Both the position numbers and the translations under genes were made by a program. A model generated the notes under the pieces. That model did not search any database. It saw nothing but the letters and a program-made list of their open reading frames with translations, and was not told the DNA's origin. Below, piece after piece: positions 21,880 through 32,533 of a stretch of 64,000 nucleotides of DNA; positions within the stretch are counted from its first letter, which is position 1; each line of letters begins with the position of its first letter. The DNA comes from Prorocentrum cordatum. Taxonomy: Eukaryota; Sar; Dinophyceae; Prorocentrales; Prorocentraceae. Where the stretch lies: NCBI GenBank assembly GCA_963575745.1, contig CAUYUJ010018323.1, forward strand, positions 1-64,000. Reading direction: 5' to 3'.

Positions 21880-22500
21880 CAGCTATTCCAAGCGTCGGCT
21901 TCCAGATCGCCTCATCTAGGGTTGTAGTCTCGGGCAGCTCTTTGGGTAGTACCGGACATCTCGGGGCAGCCTCAAGTCGCCTTGAAGATAGCCTCGGATC
22001 GCATTCTGGTGCCTTCGAGTATGAGGCGGGTAGCCAGCCAGACAGTGAAGCAGCGGTGGGCTGGGAGCAGCATGACGGCCTTGCCCAGGTCCACTCGGGG
22101 CCTCATGGTGGTGCTGGCCTCCAGCGTGTGCGGGGTGGTCGGGGGCGAAGTCGAGCCTCCTCGCTCTTTTGTTTTTCTTCCTGACTCCTCATCGTCCTCA
22201 CTCCTTCCCCCTTCTGATCCCTACGTTGCGCTTTTCTTTCGCTGTCGTCCTTGCCGCTTGCTTCTTCTCCCCTCATTGTTCCCCCGTCCTCCTTCTCCTT
22301 CCTCTTGCTGTCGCAGCGCCGACCCTTCCTGCGGCTCTGTACCTGCCATCAGGGGCTGGGCGCACTGGCGGCGCTGCGCCAAGGCACGGGCTCGCACGCC
22401 ACGGCTAGTACTAGCCGGTGCCACGGGAGCGAACAGCACGGTTAGCCTGGTACAGCCTTCAGGCTGGCGGCGACCAGGACTGGCAGCGCACTTCCCGCGC
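21880..22500. other. Sequence without a recognised gene
   Basis: A plus frame at 21982-22160 includes a hydrophobic stretch (LMVVLASSVCGVVGG) that could be a membrane segment, but the frame then runs into TCC/CTTC-rich sequence. I do not call it a gene. Confidence 0.3.
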
Positions 22501-22529
22501 GGACATTTTGACCGACGGCTCTGCGGGAC

Positions 22530-22616
22530 GGGAGAATGACCACAGCAGCCATCGCTTCTTGTCTGCGCCGCCTTCCAGCCGGCCGAAAATGAAGCAGTGG
22601 TTGTGGTCATTTCCCT
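22530..22616. mobile_element. Family 9 short palindromic element, copy 1
   Basis: Opens AATGACCACAGCAGCC and closes GGTTGTGGTCATT. An inverted copy lies at 22811-22895 on the other side of the family 4 element. Both contain GCCGCCTTCCAGCC in opposite orientation. The length is about 85 bp. Confidence 0.65.
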
Positions 22617-22629
22617 GGTGCCAAGCTTA

Positions 22630-22805
22630 CAGTCGGGGCCCTGAAGAAGGAATCCCTTTCGTTGGGGAGGGGCTCCGTGTTCCTTAATTGTTTCGCAGCT
22701 TGCCTTTGGTTTTCCTTAGGTTTTCGGTGCGAAATCGAAGTTTAACTTATGGAAAATAGGGGCCTCGTTCCTTATTTGGGGTTCCTTAGGTCAACGCCTC
22801 GACTG
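22630..22805. mobile_element. Family 4 TA-flanked element, copy 1 (176 bp)
   Basis: Bounded by TA on both sides, with termini CAGTCGGGGC and its inverse GCCTCGACTG. Internal blocks GAAGAAGGAA, GTTGGGGAGGGG, GGGGCCTCGTTCC and GGTTCCTTAGGTC recur in copies at 56648 and 59833. A TA target duplication with CAGT-type ends is typical of the Tc1/mariner group, so I infer a non-autonomous element of that kind. Confidence 0.85.
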
Positions 22806-22810
22806 TAGCG

Positions 22811-22895
22811 AAAATGACCACAACCACTGCTTTGTTTCTGCTGGCTGGAAGGCGGCAGCACAAAAGAGAAGCAGTGGCTGTGGTCGTTTTCGCGC
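22811..22895. mobile_element. Family 9 short palindromic element, copy 2 (inverted)
   Basis: Inverted relative of 22530-22616, with arms AATGACCACAACCACTGC and AGCAGTGGCTGTGGTC. Together the two copies frame the family 4 element. Confidence 0.65.
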
Positions 22896-23076
22896 CCCGC
22901 AGGGTCGGCCCCCTGCGCTGGCGGCGTGGTCGGCGTGAGGAGAGGTGCAAAAGGGCACGCCGGCCAACGGTGCCCGTGCTGTGGCCCCCCCGCCCGGGTG
23001 TCGCATTGTGCAGAGTCGCATCTCCGCAGGCGACCAGCGGATGGCTCCCCTTCCGACGCTGGCCTCGTCGAGGCAG

Positions 23077-23319
23077 GCCCGCGCCTCCGCGACGTCAAAA
23101 GCGGGCTGACCCAGTATCTTACCAGTTTGAAGCATATCCCTATCCCTGTTTTTGACATCACCTCACCTCGATGTCGACCTTGAGGATTCCCTCAATTTCT
23201 GAGGGCCTATCCCTAAGATTGTCCTCGCTTTTTGCTCGCCCATCTCAGGGATAGGGATATGTTCGAGGCTGGTTAAAGCCCGCGCCTCCGTGACATCAAA
23301 AGCGGGCTGACCCAGTATC
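23077..23319. repeat. 42-bp direct repeats bracketing an inverted pair
   Basis: GCCCGCGCCTCCG followed by TCAAAAGCGGGCTGACC occurs at 23077-23118 and 23278-23319 with two differences. Between them, at about 23137 and 23246, are the inverted blocks ATATCCCTATCCCTG and CAGGGATAGGGATAT. This could be an element with a long flanking duplication, or a repeat unit in tandem. Confidence 0.7.
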
Positions 23320-23339
23320 CGCCGCGGCCGAGGCCACCT

Positions 23340-24300
23340 CCCCACTCCTGGGGATGACGAGTCCCGAGTCCCCAGACCAGCACTACGAGCACTTGGCCGC
23401 GCACACGAGCCTCTTGTCGGCGTATGCCGACGCCAGGAGTCGTGTGCAACACCGACGCGCCCCTCGTTACCCTGGGCTGTTTTCGGCGCAGGGAACCGCC
23501 CTGCGGGCTCCGCAAGTGCGGACGGTGTTGTGCAAATCGCCTGGTGGGCAGAAACGGCTGCCCTGCTCTACCTTGGGGCTGTGGCCGAGCGATCCTCTCC
23601 ATGGCGGCTTCACTCCCTTGCTCGCTGGCCGCGATGCTTCGGGTGGTCCACATGTCGAGCTGCACCGCGCGGTCTTGCTGGCCGATCTGGTGTCCCTGCG
23701 GTCGAGAAGCTGCCAGCGCCCCCCAGGCAAAAGGCGGCCCGGACGGGCCGCACTCCGCGCAGACTGCGCGCGCACCTCGCGCGGGCCGCGCGCGCGCCGT
23801 GAGCAGGCTGCGCAACCCGCCCGTGGCGTCCTGGCGCCCCGGCGCCGCACCCGCAGCGCTTCCTAGGTGGTGCCCGCGGTGCCCGGGCGCGGGAGTGCCC
23901 GCCTGTCTGTCCCTCTGCAGAGGGAGGGCGGGCGCGGGCCTCCCCGCGGCCCTCGGGGAGCGCTTCGGCCCCGCGGGGGGGGGGCGAGCCTGCCGCCGCT
24001 GCCCGCGGCGCAGCGGCGCGTGCCGCGCCTGCCGCTGCGGCCGGTGCTGCGGGCGGCGCCGGCACCGTTGGCCCCCGGCTTCGCCGCGCTGCGCTCGCGG
24101 TGCAGAGCCAGCGCGCCCGTGCCCTGCGAGTGCTCGCGCCAGCGCCCAGGTTTTTACGGGCAGCGTCAGGGGCTCACGGCTTCCAGGCGCTGCGCGCAGC
24201 CCCAGCAGCCCATGCAGAACAACGATGCCCAGAGGAGCTGCCCTGGTCGGGGGTGTGGAGGAGCATGCAGTGGCAGAAAGGGGCTGGGTAGGAAGTCGTA
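23340..24300. other. GC-rich island, possible exon(s), strand unresolved
   Basis: The plus strand has frames at 23354-23866 and 23424 onward, and the minus strand has one continuous frame to about 25400. All are open because of GC content. The plus frame at 23424 has a Cys-rich stretch (CGLRKCGRCC and later CRRCPRRSGACRACRCGRCC). That stretch is the only hint of a real protein. No domain is identified. Confidence 0.3.
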
Positions 24301-24329
24301 CCCCAAGAGGGGGAGCATCGAGCGGCAAT

Positions 24330-24623
24330 CGGAAGAGGAGGAGGAGGAGGAAGAGGAGGAGGAGGAAGACAAGGAGGAAGAGGAGGAGGAGGAGGAGGAG
24401 GAGGAGGAGGAAGACAAAGAGGAGGAGGAGGAGGAGGCGGCGGATGAGGAGGAGGTGGGGGTGGGGCAGGAGGGAGGAGGGGAGGATAAGGAGGAGTAAG
24501 CGGATGAGGATGAGGAGGAGAGAGGAGGATGAGGAAGGGGAGGAGGAGGAGGAGGATGAGGAGGAAGAATAGGATGATGATGAGGATGGATGAGGATGAG
24601 GATGAGGATGATGATGATGATGA

Positions 24624-24681
<58 letters not shown>

Positions 24682-24729
24682 TGGTGGTGGTGATGATGAT
24701 GATGATGATTGATGGTGGTGGTGTGGTGG

Positions 24730-24783
<54 letters not shown>

Positions 24784-24900
24784 GGAGAGGAGGAGGAGGG
24801 AGGAGGAGGAGGAGGAGGAGGGGGAGGAGGAGGAGGAGGAGGGGGTCGGAGGAGGAGGAGGAGGAGGAGGAGGAGGAGGAGGAGAAGGGCGAACAGAAGA
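24330..24900. repeat. (GGA)n and (GAT)n arrays
   Basis: GGA/GAA tracts 24330-24560, GAT tracts 24575-24785, GGA again to 24890. Confidence 0.95.
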
Positions 24901-25550
24901 GCCAGAAGCCTCTTGAATGCCTCTTGGAGTCTCCTCGAATGTCTCTTGGAAGCTTTTTGGAGGACTCGTGGGGCGTCTGGGGGGGCATTTTGGCGGGCCC
25001 AGGGCAGTCTTCGAGCGTCTTGGGTGCCTCGGGGATCCTCCTGAGGCCTCTTGAGGGTCTCTTGGGAGCCTCTTGGAGGCCCTTTGGGCGCCTCTTGGGG
25101 CCGTCTGGGCGCCTCTTGGGGCACTCTTGGGGCGCTCTTGCGAGCTTTAGGGGGTCCTCAAATCGCCTCTTGGGGCGCTCTTGGGGCCCTCTTGGACCGC
25201 TCTTGGGCGCTCTTGGGGCCCTCTTGGGGCTCTCTTGGGGCTCTCTTGGGCTTGGGGCCCTCTTGGGCCATCTTCTAGCCATCTTGAGGCCTCGGATGGC
25301 CATCGGAAGCGAAACTACGAGAAAGCAACTCGCATTGATTTTTCTAAGGTTTTGGAAGGATTTTGGCCTCTTCGAGGCCTCCTGTAGGAGCTCGTTGTCC
25401 ACTTGGAGCCGTCTTGGGGCGGTCTTGGGGCCTCTTGGAGCATCTTGGAAGCCATCTTGGGCGATCTTGCGCTATCTTGAGCGATCTTCGAGGCCATCTT
25501 GGGCTCTCTGAGGCGCTCTTGGCGCCGTCTTGGGCCATCTTGGACGCTCC
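24900..25550. repeat. CTTGG array
   Basis: CTCTTGGGGC/CTTGGAGGC units with 10-11 bp spacing. The array ends in CTTGGACGCTCCAAC, a phrase also found at 39203 and 42514 at the start of the 3.3 kb units. Confidence 0.85.
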
Positions 25551-25739
25551 AACCTCTCGCGGACCCCCCCGTCCAAGTCCAGGGGAGGGGGTAAGGGGAG
25601 GGGTCAAGCTACCCGCCCGCCCGCAAGCCGTCCAGCTAACTCCCACCCGCCCTCCCAACACAGAAATAACACCAGAGCCTGAGCATGTTCAGCGGTCGTC
25701 ATTGGATGGGCAACTACTGGGAACCAACGCCGACTCCAG

Positions 25740-25960
25740 GTGCGCGACGCTTGGGCGAGGTGCGCCACGCGTGCCAGGGGCGCCACGCGCGCCAGGCACT
25801 CCTGGGGCCCGAGCGCGCCAGGCACGCCTGGTGCGCCACATGCGCCACGTGCTCCGAGTGCGCCATGTGTGCCGCACACTCCAACCGCGCCAGGTGCGCC
25901 ACGTTCGGGGCACGTGCGGAGTACGTCAGGTGCGCCTGCGCACGTGACAGCACACATCGG
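25740..25960. repeat. GCGCCACGTG-type degenerate array
   Basis: Short units of 9-10 bp (GTGCGCCAC, GCGCCAGGC), many containing partial CACGTG palindromes. The minus-strand translation is a Gly/Ala/Val repeat. Confidence 0.8.
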
Positions 25961-25964
25961 GAAG

Positions 25965-26390
25965 CATGTCGGCCTCCGCCATCCTTGTCGAAGACCAATG
26001 CCCATCATTGTGTCTGGTGGGCCTGCGCACAGCAGGCCCCCGCTGTCCCTGGCAAAAACCACATGACAGTGATCGCGGAATGGCCGCGCATGATCCAGAT
26101 TTAGCCGCGATGTGCATGGTGTATGTTTTTTTGGTCAGGGATGGTAGCCCTGCGCGCAGCAGGGAATATGCTGACACCCCCGCCGTCCCTGTCAAACACC
26201 ATAGAAAGTGCTCGCGGGCCTCACGAACATGATTCAAGGCTTTGCCCAAAGGTGTTTTTTGCATTTTTTTTGGCAGGGATGGTCGGGGGGGCCGCATCGG
26301 GTTGGCCGCGCATGCTCCAAGTGTGGAAGCAGAGTGCCTTCTGTATTGTTTTTTGACAGGGATGGTGGGGGGCGGGCCCGCATGGGGTCG
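25965..26390. repeat. Alternating inverted copies of a 24-bp motif
   Basis: The motif TTTTTTGACAGGGATGG followed by a G tract occurs at about 26128, 26268 and 26350. Its reverse complement CCATCCTTGTC/CCGTCCCTGTC with AAAAACCA occurs at about 25978, 26042 and 26187. The pairs form three or more potential hairpins. Confidence 0.65.
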
Positions 26391-26445
26391 GCATGGTTAC
26401 GGGTTGCCGCTGTCCGGGTGGGAGAGGGGGTGTATATTCATAATA

Positions 26446-26608
26446 GGGCGACGAGATCTATGCATATCCACTGCTCCTGGCCAGGCCCATCCTGGGCCCA
26501 GGAGCGGTGTATATGCCTCCCTGGCCAAGCCAGGAGGGCGTATACACAGCTCTTGGGCCCAGGATTGGCCTGGCCAGGAGCAGTGGATATGTATAGATAT
26601 CGTCGCCC
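26446..26608. mobile_element. Family 5 fully palindromic element, copy 1 (163 bp)
   Basis: Nearly the whole element is one inverted repeat. It starts GGGCGACGAGATCTATG and ends with the inverse, CATATCCACTGCTCC lies in both arms, and only about 10 bp at the centre (near 26525) are unpaired. TA flanks both sides. A relative is at 55839-56006. Confidence 0.85.
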
Positions 26609-26609
26609 T

Positions 26610-27480
26610 ATCATAAGGAACAGAGATAAACCCCTCCCAGATGGGGAGAAGGGGGTTGGAAGAGGAGCCTCCCTAGACCACCTACGCCTTGAGGGCTGGT
26701 GGGATCAGGGCCCCTCGCTCGGCAGCAGGCCAGCATCATCGTTGCGCGTTGCCGCTCTTTGGGAGGCTTCTCGGTGCGCCTTGGGGTGGGCGCCTCTTTT
26801 GGCCCCCGCCTGACGGTCTCTGCGTTGTCCTCCTGTTTCATGCTCTCTCCGCTGCGCATTGTGGTGACAAGCTCGGGGGATTCATGCTTGCTTCTGGCGG
26901 AAGCACAGGGGTCAACGTTAGAGGGGGGGGATCCCATCGACTCCCAACCGCCCGTTCATCGCCGGTAGGGGCCTGATAATTAGCCCACCCCGCCCTGGAG
27001 CGTGTGTTTCGCCTTTTCGCCTTCAGGGGGCTGTCGCCGATCTATCGGCTGTGCATCGCCGGTTCCAGGTCGATGCTTCCCCCTCTAATCCGGTGCTCTC
27101 CTATCATTGCCCCTCACAGGTTGTGAGCCAGCCTCTTTTCGCCGATCTTGGCCAACCAGACGGCCCTTGCGTGAAACAGGGCCGTCTCGAGCTCGAGCTC
27201 CTCCGTCTTCCTTCCCATGTCTCCCTCCGCCTCCATCCTCCCCACTCTCTCCATCTACCCTCCCTCTCCCTTCGCCATCTTGAGCTCTGGCTTCTCCTCT
27301 CACTCACTGGCTTCTTCTCGCCTCCCCCCTCTTCCCCTGCGAGCCCACGGCAGCTGGACCGTCTCCCAGGCAGGAGCGCACGCTCGCTCGACTCGGCGGG
27401 AGGACTGATGTCCTCCGTGTGTCCTGGTGCCCTTCCCCTGGCGTCCTGTTTCGAGTGCGGCTGGCGTTGCAAAGGTGGCG
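26610..27480. other. Mostly unique sequence, no gene recognised
   Basis: 26630-26700 carries CCCCTCCCAGA, GGGGAGAAGGGGG and GGGCTGGTGGGAT, which also occur at 39275-39330 and 42585-42640. The rest contains CT-rich frames with no domain. Confidence 0.4.
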
Positions 27481-27483
27481 CGC

Positions 27484-27732
27484 GATGTGGCGCCGCCAGC
27501 CCGCTTGTGACCCGCTGTCCCCGCCTTTCTGGAGGGGAAAAAACACAGACACAATTCATCGTCGATCCCCAGGAAAATATGGGAAAATATGGGAAGTGGG
27601 GGGGCAGAGAAGAAAAACCCAAATAGGGGAAACTATAGGGAATATTTTTATTTGTGTGTATTTATTTGTGTGTCCCAGGGCCCCTTCAGATGTGGCGCCG
27701 CCAGCCCGCCTGTGACCCGCGGTCCCCGCCTT
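27484..27732. repeat. 44-bp direct repeats exactly flanking a family 1 element
   Basis: GATGTGGCGCCGCCAGCCC and the following bases to CCCCGCCTT occur at 27484-27527 and again at 27689-27732 with two differences. The family 1 element fills the gap precisely. Confidence 0.85.
27528..27688 (+). mobile_element. Family 1 short element, copy 1 (161 bp)
   Basis: Starts TCTGGAGGGGAAAA and ends GGGCCCCTTCA, with the family blocks ATCGTCGATCCCC, AAAATATGGG and GTGTGTATTTATTTGTGTG. Other copies have 5-bp target duplications; here the flanks are instead a 44-bp direct repeat. Confidence 0.85.
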
Positions 27733-27920
27733 GGGGACAGCGTGCGCCGAGGAGGCCCTGAGGCAGGGGCATCGCGTGCACCGACGAGGCCCTCGCAGGG
27801 GGACGCCGTGCACCGAAGGTGCCCTGCCGGGGGGGGGGGGGGGGGGACCGCCTCGCAGGGACGGCGTGCTTCTCGCAGATCGGTGCGGCACGCGATCTTG
27901 GCGACGCCGGCGGGAAGGGT
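27730..27920. repeat. GC-rich short repeats with an 18-base G tract
   Basis: GACGCCGTGCACCGA/GCGTGCACCGACGAGGCCC units at 27738-27830 are followed by a G tract at about 27829-27846. Confidence 0.65.
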
Positions 27921-27921
27921 A

Positions 27922-28051
27922 GCTGCATGAGCATACACCTTCGGAGGTCCGCCCGCCGTCGCAGGGGAGTGCGCTAGTTCTTCACGCAGCTGCATGAACA
28001 TAAACCTTTGGAGGTTCGCCCGCCGTCGCAGGGGGGTGCGCCAGTTCTTCA
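27922..28051. repeat. 67-bp tandem duplication
   Basis: GCTGCATGAGCATA, CCGCCCGCCGTCGCAGGGG and CTAGTTCTTCA recur at 27922 and 27989. Confidence 0.8.
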
Positions 28052-28069
28052 GACCCGCATGCGCTGTAA

Positions 28070-28510
28070 CTGCAGATTCTGGGCGGAGGTCCGCGCGGAT
28101 TTCGTGGATCTGTCGGAGGTTCCAGCATGCGCTGTTGAGTTCTAGCATGCGCTGTCGGCGGCTCTAGCGTGCGCTGTCGGCTCCGCGCGGATTTCTTGGA
28201 CCTCTTGGATCTCTTGATGATCTCTTGGATCTCCGCGCGGGAGGTTCTAGCGTGCGCTGTCGGAGGTCCGCGCGGATTCCTTGGACCTGTTGGATCTCTT
28301 GGATCTCCGCGCGGAGGTTCTGGCCTGCGCTGCAGGAGGTCTGCCCGGAGCTCTCGGACCTATTGGATCTCTTGGATCTCCGCGCGTAGGTTCTAGCATG
28401 CGCTGTCGGAGGTCCGCGCGGATTCCTTGGACCTGTTGGATCTCTTGGGTCTCCGCGCGGAGGTTCTGGCCTGCGCTGCCGGAGGTCCGCGCGGAGCTCT
28501 CGGACCTGCG
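28070..28510. repeat. About 72-bp tandem array
   Basis: Five or more units contain GGATCTCTTGGATCTCC, GCGCGGAGGTTCT, GCGCTGTCGG and AGGTCCGCGCGGA, with internal deletions. The minus strand gives a 24-residue charged repeat, which is a shadow of the array. Confidence 0.85.
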
Positions 28511-28639
28511 CTGGCCCCCCCTCCCCGGCCCGCGGGGGCGCGCTGGGAGGCGCCGCCCGGGCGCCGCTCCCGGAACTGCGCGCGGGCCTCCGGGAGCTGG
28601 GATGTCTGCGTAGTGGTTCGGCTGTTCCTGCACTGCTGT

Positions 28640-28905
28640 CCCCCTCCTCCTCCTCCTCCTCCTCCTCCTCCTCCTCCTCCTCCTCCTCCCCTCCTCTCCT
28701 CCTCCTCCTCCTCCTCCTCCTCCTCCTCCTCCTCCTCCTCCTCCTCCTCCTCCTCCTCCCTCTCCCTGTCCCTCCCTCCCTGCCTCCCTTCTTCCCTCCC
28801 TCCCTCCCTCCCTCCCCTCCTCCCTCCCTCCCTCCCCCCCCTCCCTTCCTCCCCCCCTTCCTCCTCCCCCCCTCCCTCCTTCCCTCCCCTCCCTCCCTCC
28901 CTTCT
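28640..28905. repeat. (CCT)n and (CCCT)n arrays
   Basis: Pyrimidine triplets to 28765, then CCCTCCCT/CCTTCCTC repeats. Confidence 0.95.
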
Positions 28906-28909
28906 CTGG

Positions 28910-30500
28910 TTTGGGTGTTTCCGAGATGTTCCTGGCCCAGGGTGTCCCTAGCGTTGCACGCCATTCTGGAGCCCCCCCCTTGGCCCAGTGCTGCGATGGC
29001 AGCCAGCCGAGTTCGACTGCGCGGCCGTGTATCCGCCCGTGCGCTGCTGTGTTGTGCGCAGAGGGTCTCCCGGCTCCGTTGGGACAGCCGGGTGGCCATG
29101 GAGGTCAGTGTCCAGGCAGGGTTCTGCGTCTCCTTTCGGTCTTGGCTGGCCTGGGTGCGCGTTCCTACACCCATTCCAATGTCCCGGAACATAAAGGTTC
29201 ATGCTCATTTGCGTAAATACACATGTCCCGCCTCGCGGCCGCCGTGCCGCCCTGCTCTGATCCAGGCAGCGCGCGTTTGAGAAGCGGTCAAGCAATTGTT
29301 CCACAGAGCAAGCGCGGTGTCAAGTGTGTGGCCATAGCTTCCAGGCCTGCGAATGAAACGATGGATCGGTCAATCCGCCAGCCAAGCAGCCAGCCAATGA
29401 ATATGTGCGGCTGTGGCCTGCATGCACTCGGTCTTTCTCCCCCCCGATCCGCATCCTTTTCCCTTCTGGCGGCGTCCTTCCGCACCTTCGCCTCCTGCTC
29501 CTTTTCCCCCTGCTCCTCCCGTGCCCGTCTTGGTCCGCACCCCCCTTCACATCCCTTCCCTGACTCTTTCCTTCTCCCATGTCCTTCCCCGCCCTCCTCT
29601 CTGTCTCCAAGTCCAGCTATCTGTGTCTCTCTCTCTCTCTCTCTCTCTTTCTTTCTCTCTCTCTATCCCTCTCTCTCTCTCTCTCTTAGTTCCCTCTCTC
29701 TCTCACAGTGTGTGTTTGTGTGTGTGTGTTGTGTTTGTGTCTCTTTCTCGTCCTCAGTTCGAATCTGGCCTCTAGAGGTGGGGTATCTGGACCGCGCCGC
29801 GGCGGGCCTTCTGGTGGTCCCCATGGCCGAGGACGGGGCGCAAGGGGCTTCGCTCTTCTTGGCGCTGCGGAGGAGGACGAGGCTGCTGAGGAGGGGTAAG
29901 GTCGGAAGGGCAGAGCTGGAGATCTGCGAAGGCCCCCAGTGAGGGCGACACGCATGCTGAAGCTGCTCGTCTGATCTCTGGACCTGTTCCAGCTCAAGTG
30001 CTCGGCACCACGGGCCTAGAGGGGTCAGCCCAGCACAGCGGGCAGCGATCCAGTTCCGCGGTCGTATCCAAAGGGCCAAGTGGATGTTTCCCCCCCGATG
30101 TGGATCTGGAAAGGCAAGGACCACTCTCAGTGCGGGCCCAGACTTTGTGCTTGCCGCAGCGCTAGAAAAAGCATCTCCAGCCTGGGTGGCCAGTCTGTAA
30201 CATCTAGCCATCCATTCGTAAAGAACCAATCTGGGTTTTACCTCTCGCTTTCACTCTGGAGTAGCCGGAGCTTCGGCCGTTCTCCTGAGCTGTGCGTCTA
30301 GCTGCTCGTCCAGGTGCACCCAGAACCTCTACCATTGACGTGCTGTCTGCACTTTGCTCAACGTGTACCTTCTGCGTCAACGCTTACGAAACTCATAGCT
30401 AGAACCTTTGAGTGAGCCAGGCCAACATCTCATTCAAGTTAAGCGCGACACATCATGCGACAGCTGAACCTGGGACTACAAGCTTGGCGCTGGTCGTCGT
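28910..30500. other. Largely unique sequence with (CT)n and (GT)n tracts, no gene recognised
   Basis: CT tract 29627-29702 and GT tract 29708-29738. Frames at 28915-29280, 29223-29942 and 29663-30229 (minus) have no recognisable domain. Confidence 0.4.
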
Positions 30501-30504
30501 CCTA

Positions 30505-30770
30505 TCCCGCCACCATGCCTGGGCTGGGGACCAGAGTCATCTGGGATGCCTCTTGAGGTCTCTTGGGGTACCTCTTCGGAGTTTCTTGGGTGCATCGTGG
30601 GGGCTCTGGGGGCTCCTCTTGGGGGCCTCTGGGGGACCTCATGGGGGCTTCTTGGAGGCCTCCTGGAGCCTCTTGGGGCACCCCTGTGGGCCTCTTGAGG
30701 GCTTCTGGGCGGTGGCGGGGGCCATCCTGCCACCAGAGGGGCTCTGGGCGCCGGCTTGTGCTCCCCCCCC
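30505..30770. repeat. CTTGG array headed by GCCACCATGCCTGGG
   Basis: CTTGGGG units with 10-11 bp spacing. The left end resembles the ends of the elements at 4991 and 9155, but I find no matching right end. Confidence 0.65.
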
Positions 30771-30894
30771 CCCCCTTCGGGGCCCCGAGCTGTGAACACC
30801 ACCGTGTCTGCCGATGTTTTGTTTGGAAGGGGCGGGCCCAGGTTCTCTGTCGTATGGTTATGTTTCATTGTCCCTGGCCCCCTGGGTAAGTAGT

Positions 30895-31700
30895 GCGTTC
30901 CATGGCACCCGCCCCTCTCGCGTCCCCTGGCATGTCCCTTGACTGGCGCATCCCCTGGAACGTCTGCGGCGCGCCCCCCGGCACGTTTCGCGGCGCCTCC
31001 CCTGCCGCGCCCTCTGGCATGTTTCTCTGGCGTATCCCCTGGCGCTCCAACTGCCACGTCCCCTGGCTCCTCGTCCTCCTCCTCCTCCTCCTCCTCCTCC
31101 TCCTCGTCCTCCTCCTCCTCCTCCTCCTCCCCCTCCTCCTCCTCCTCCTCCTGCTCCTCCTCCTCCTCCTCCTCCTCCTCCTCCTCCTCCTCCTCCTCCT
31201 CCTCCTCCCCCTCCTCCTCGTCCACTGGCGCGTCCAGTGGCGCGTTCCCTGGCTCGTCCCCTGACGCGTTCTCTCGTCCCCTGGCGCGCCGCCCCTGCCT
31301 GCTCCGTGGCGCGTCCCCTTGCCACGTTCCGTGGCGCGTCCCCTGGCAGGACGTCCCCTGGCACGACGTCCCCTGGCACACCCCCTGGCACGCTCCTCGG
31401 CGCGGCCCGTGGCACGTTCCTGGCTCGTCATTTGTCGCGCTCCCTGGCTTGTCCCCGGGCGCTTCCCCTGCCCGTTCCGTGGCGCGTCCCTTGCCACGTC
31501 CCCTGGCTCGTCCGTTGCCACGCCCCCTGGGGCGTCCCGTGGTTGCGTCCCCCGGCAAGAGATCCTCTGGCTCGCCCCATGGCGCGCGCCCTGGCACTTC
31601 CCAGGGCAGGTCCCTGACATGTCCACAGCACGTCCCCTGATACGTGCCCTGACGCGCCCCCTGGCGCACGCCCCAGTGCGCACCTGGCACATCCCGTGGC
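30895..31700. repeat. 12-bp array (GCGTCCCCTGGC type) with an internal (CCT)n tract
   Basis: Degenerate units of about 12 bp run through the whole segment, interrupted by CCT triplets at 31076-31215. The same unit type is found at 40905-41210 and 44224-44530. Frames are poly-Arg/Gly/Pro/Trp shadows. Confidence 0.85.
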
Positions 31701-32533
31701 GTGCCCATGCGCCCTGCGCCCCATGTCGTCTCGTCCCTCGTCGGAGCTGAGTCGGACCTTGAGCTCGACCCGACTGGTCGTCTCGCACGTTTCGACTGCA
31801 ACCAGCTCTGGGCCAGCTATGCGCTCGGGCAACTCAAGCTTAGGATCCAGGGCTACATGATCCTGAGCGCTACTCCGAATTTCTTTACGCGTCGGGGGAC
31901 GCAACCCTCGCCGACAGCCCCACATCGACCCCCGTCGCGGGCAGCCACCGCGCGCCGAAGGCACCCCGACCCCCGTCGCGGCGCGACGACGAGGCGAGAT
32001 GGACCCCCGTTGGGGGGGGACCCTCTCACGCTTATTAAGAGACCCAGAGTACAGAGCACATCGTGACCCATCGGGGCATGACACATTTCAACTTACCACG
32101 GCACTGCACAGCACGACCAGTGGTACCGTACATCACGATCGATATCTTCACCACTGCAGTTGCCCGTCGCCCAGTCGGGTGTCCTGGAAACGTTACCATG
32201 CCTCACATTTCAAACTCCCTCTCTGGGTTCGTGGGCCGATCGTGTTTTTTTGTTCAGTGGGCTTCCGTAGCCGTTTTGGCTCTAGCCTTTGGTCTCGCGC
32301 CATTGTTGTGGCGCGATAAATTCATAGTGGTTTCGTTTCAGCCGTATGTGTGGTCTAGCACGTTGGTATCATGGCGTGTGTAATACTGAAGCCGAAACCC
32401 GCGGCACATTTCAATCCCGACAGGAGATATGAGACACTTGGTTTCTACGCCTGGGCAAATCAGCACATTGACACTTGTTATGCCATAGCTTAGTTGGAAG
32501 GTCAGATTTTTCAGGCATCTGTGTCAGAGGAAT

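Noticed and set aside
23273-25402. A 709-residue minus-strand open frame
   Set aside because: Spans a CTTGG array, GGA/GAT arrays and a GC-rich island; opposite frames are also open.
29740-29780. Possible tRNA T arm (AGTTCGAATCTGG)
   Set aside because: Upstream sequence is a GT/CT microsatellite without an A box or stems.
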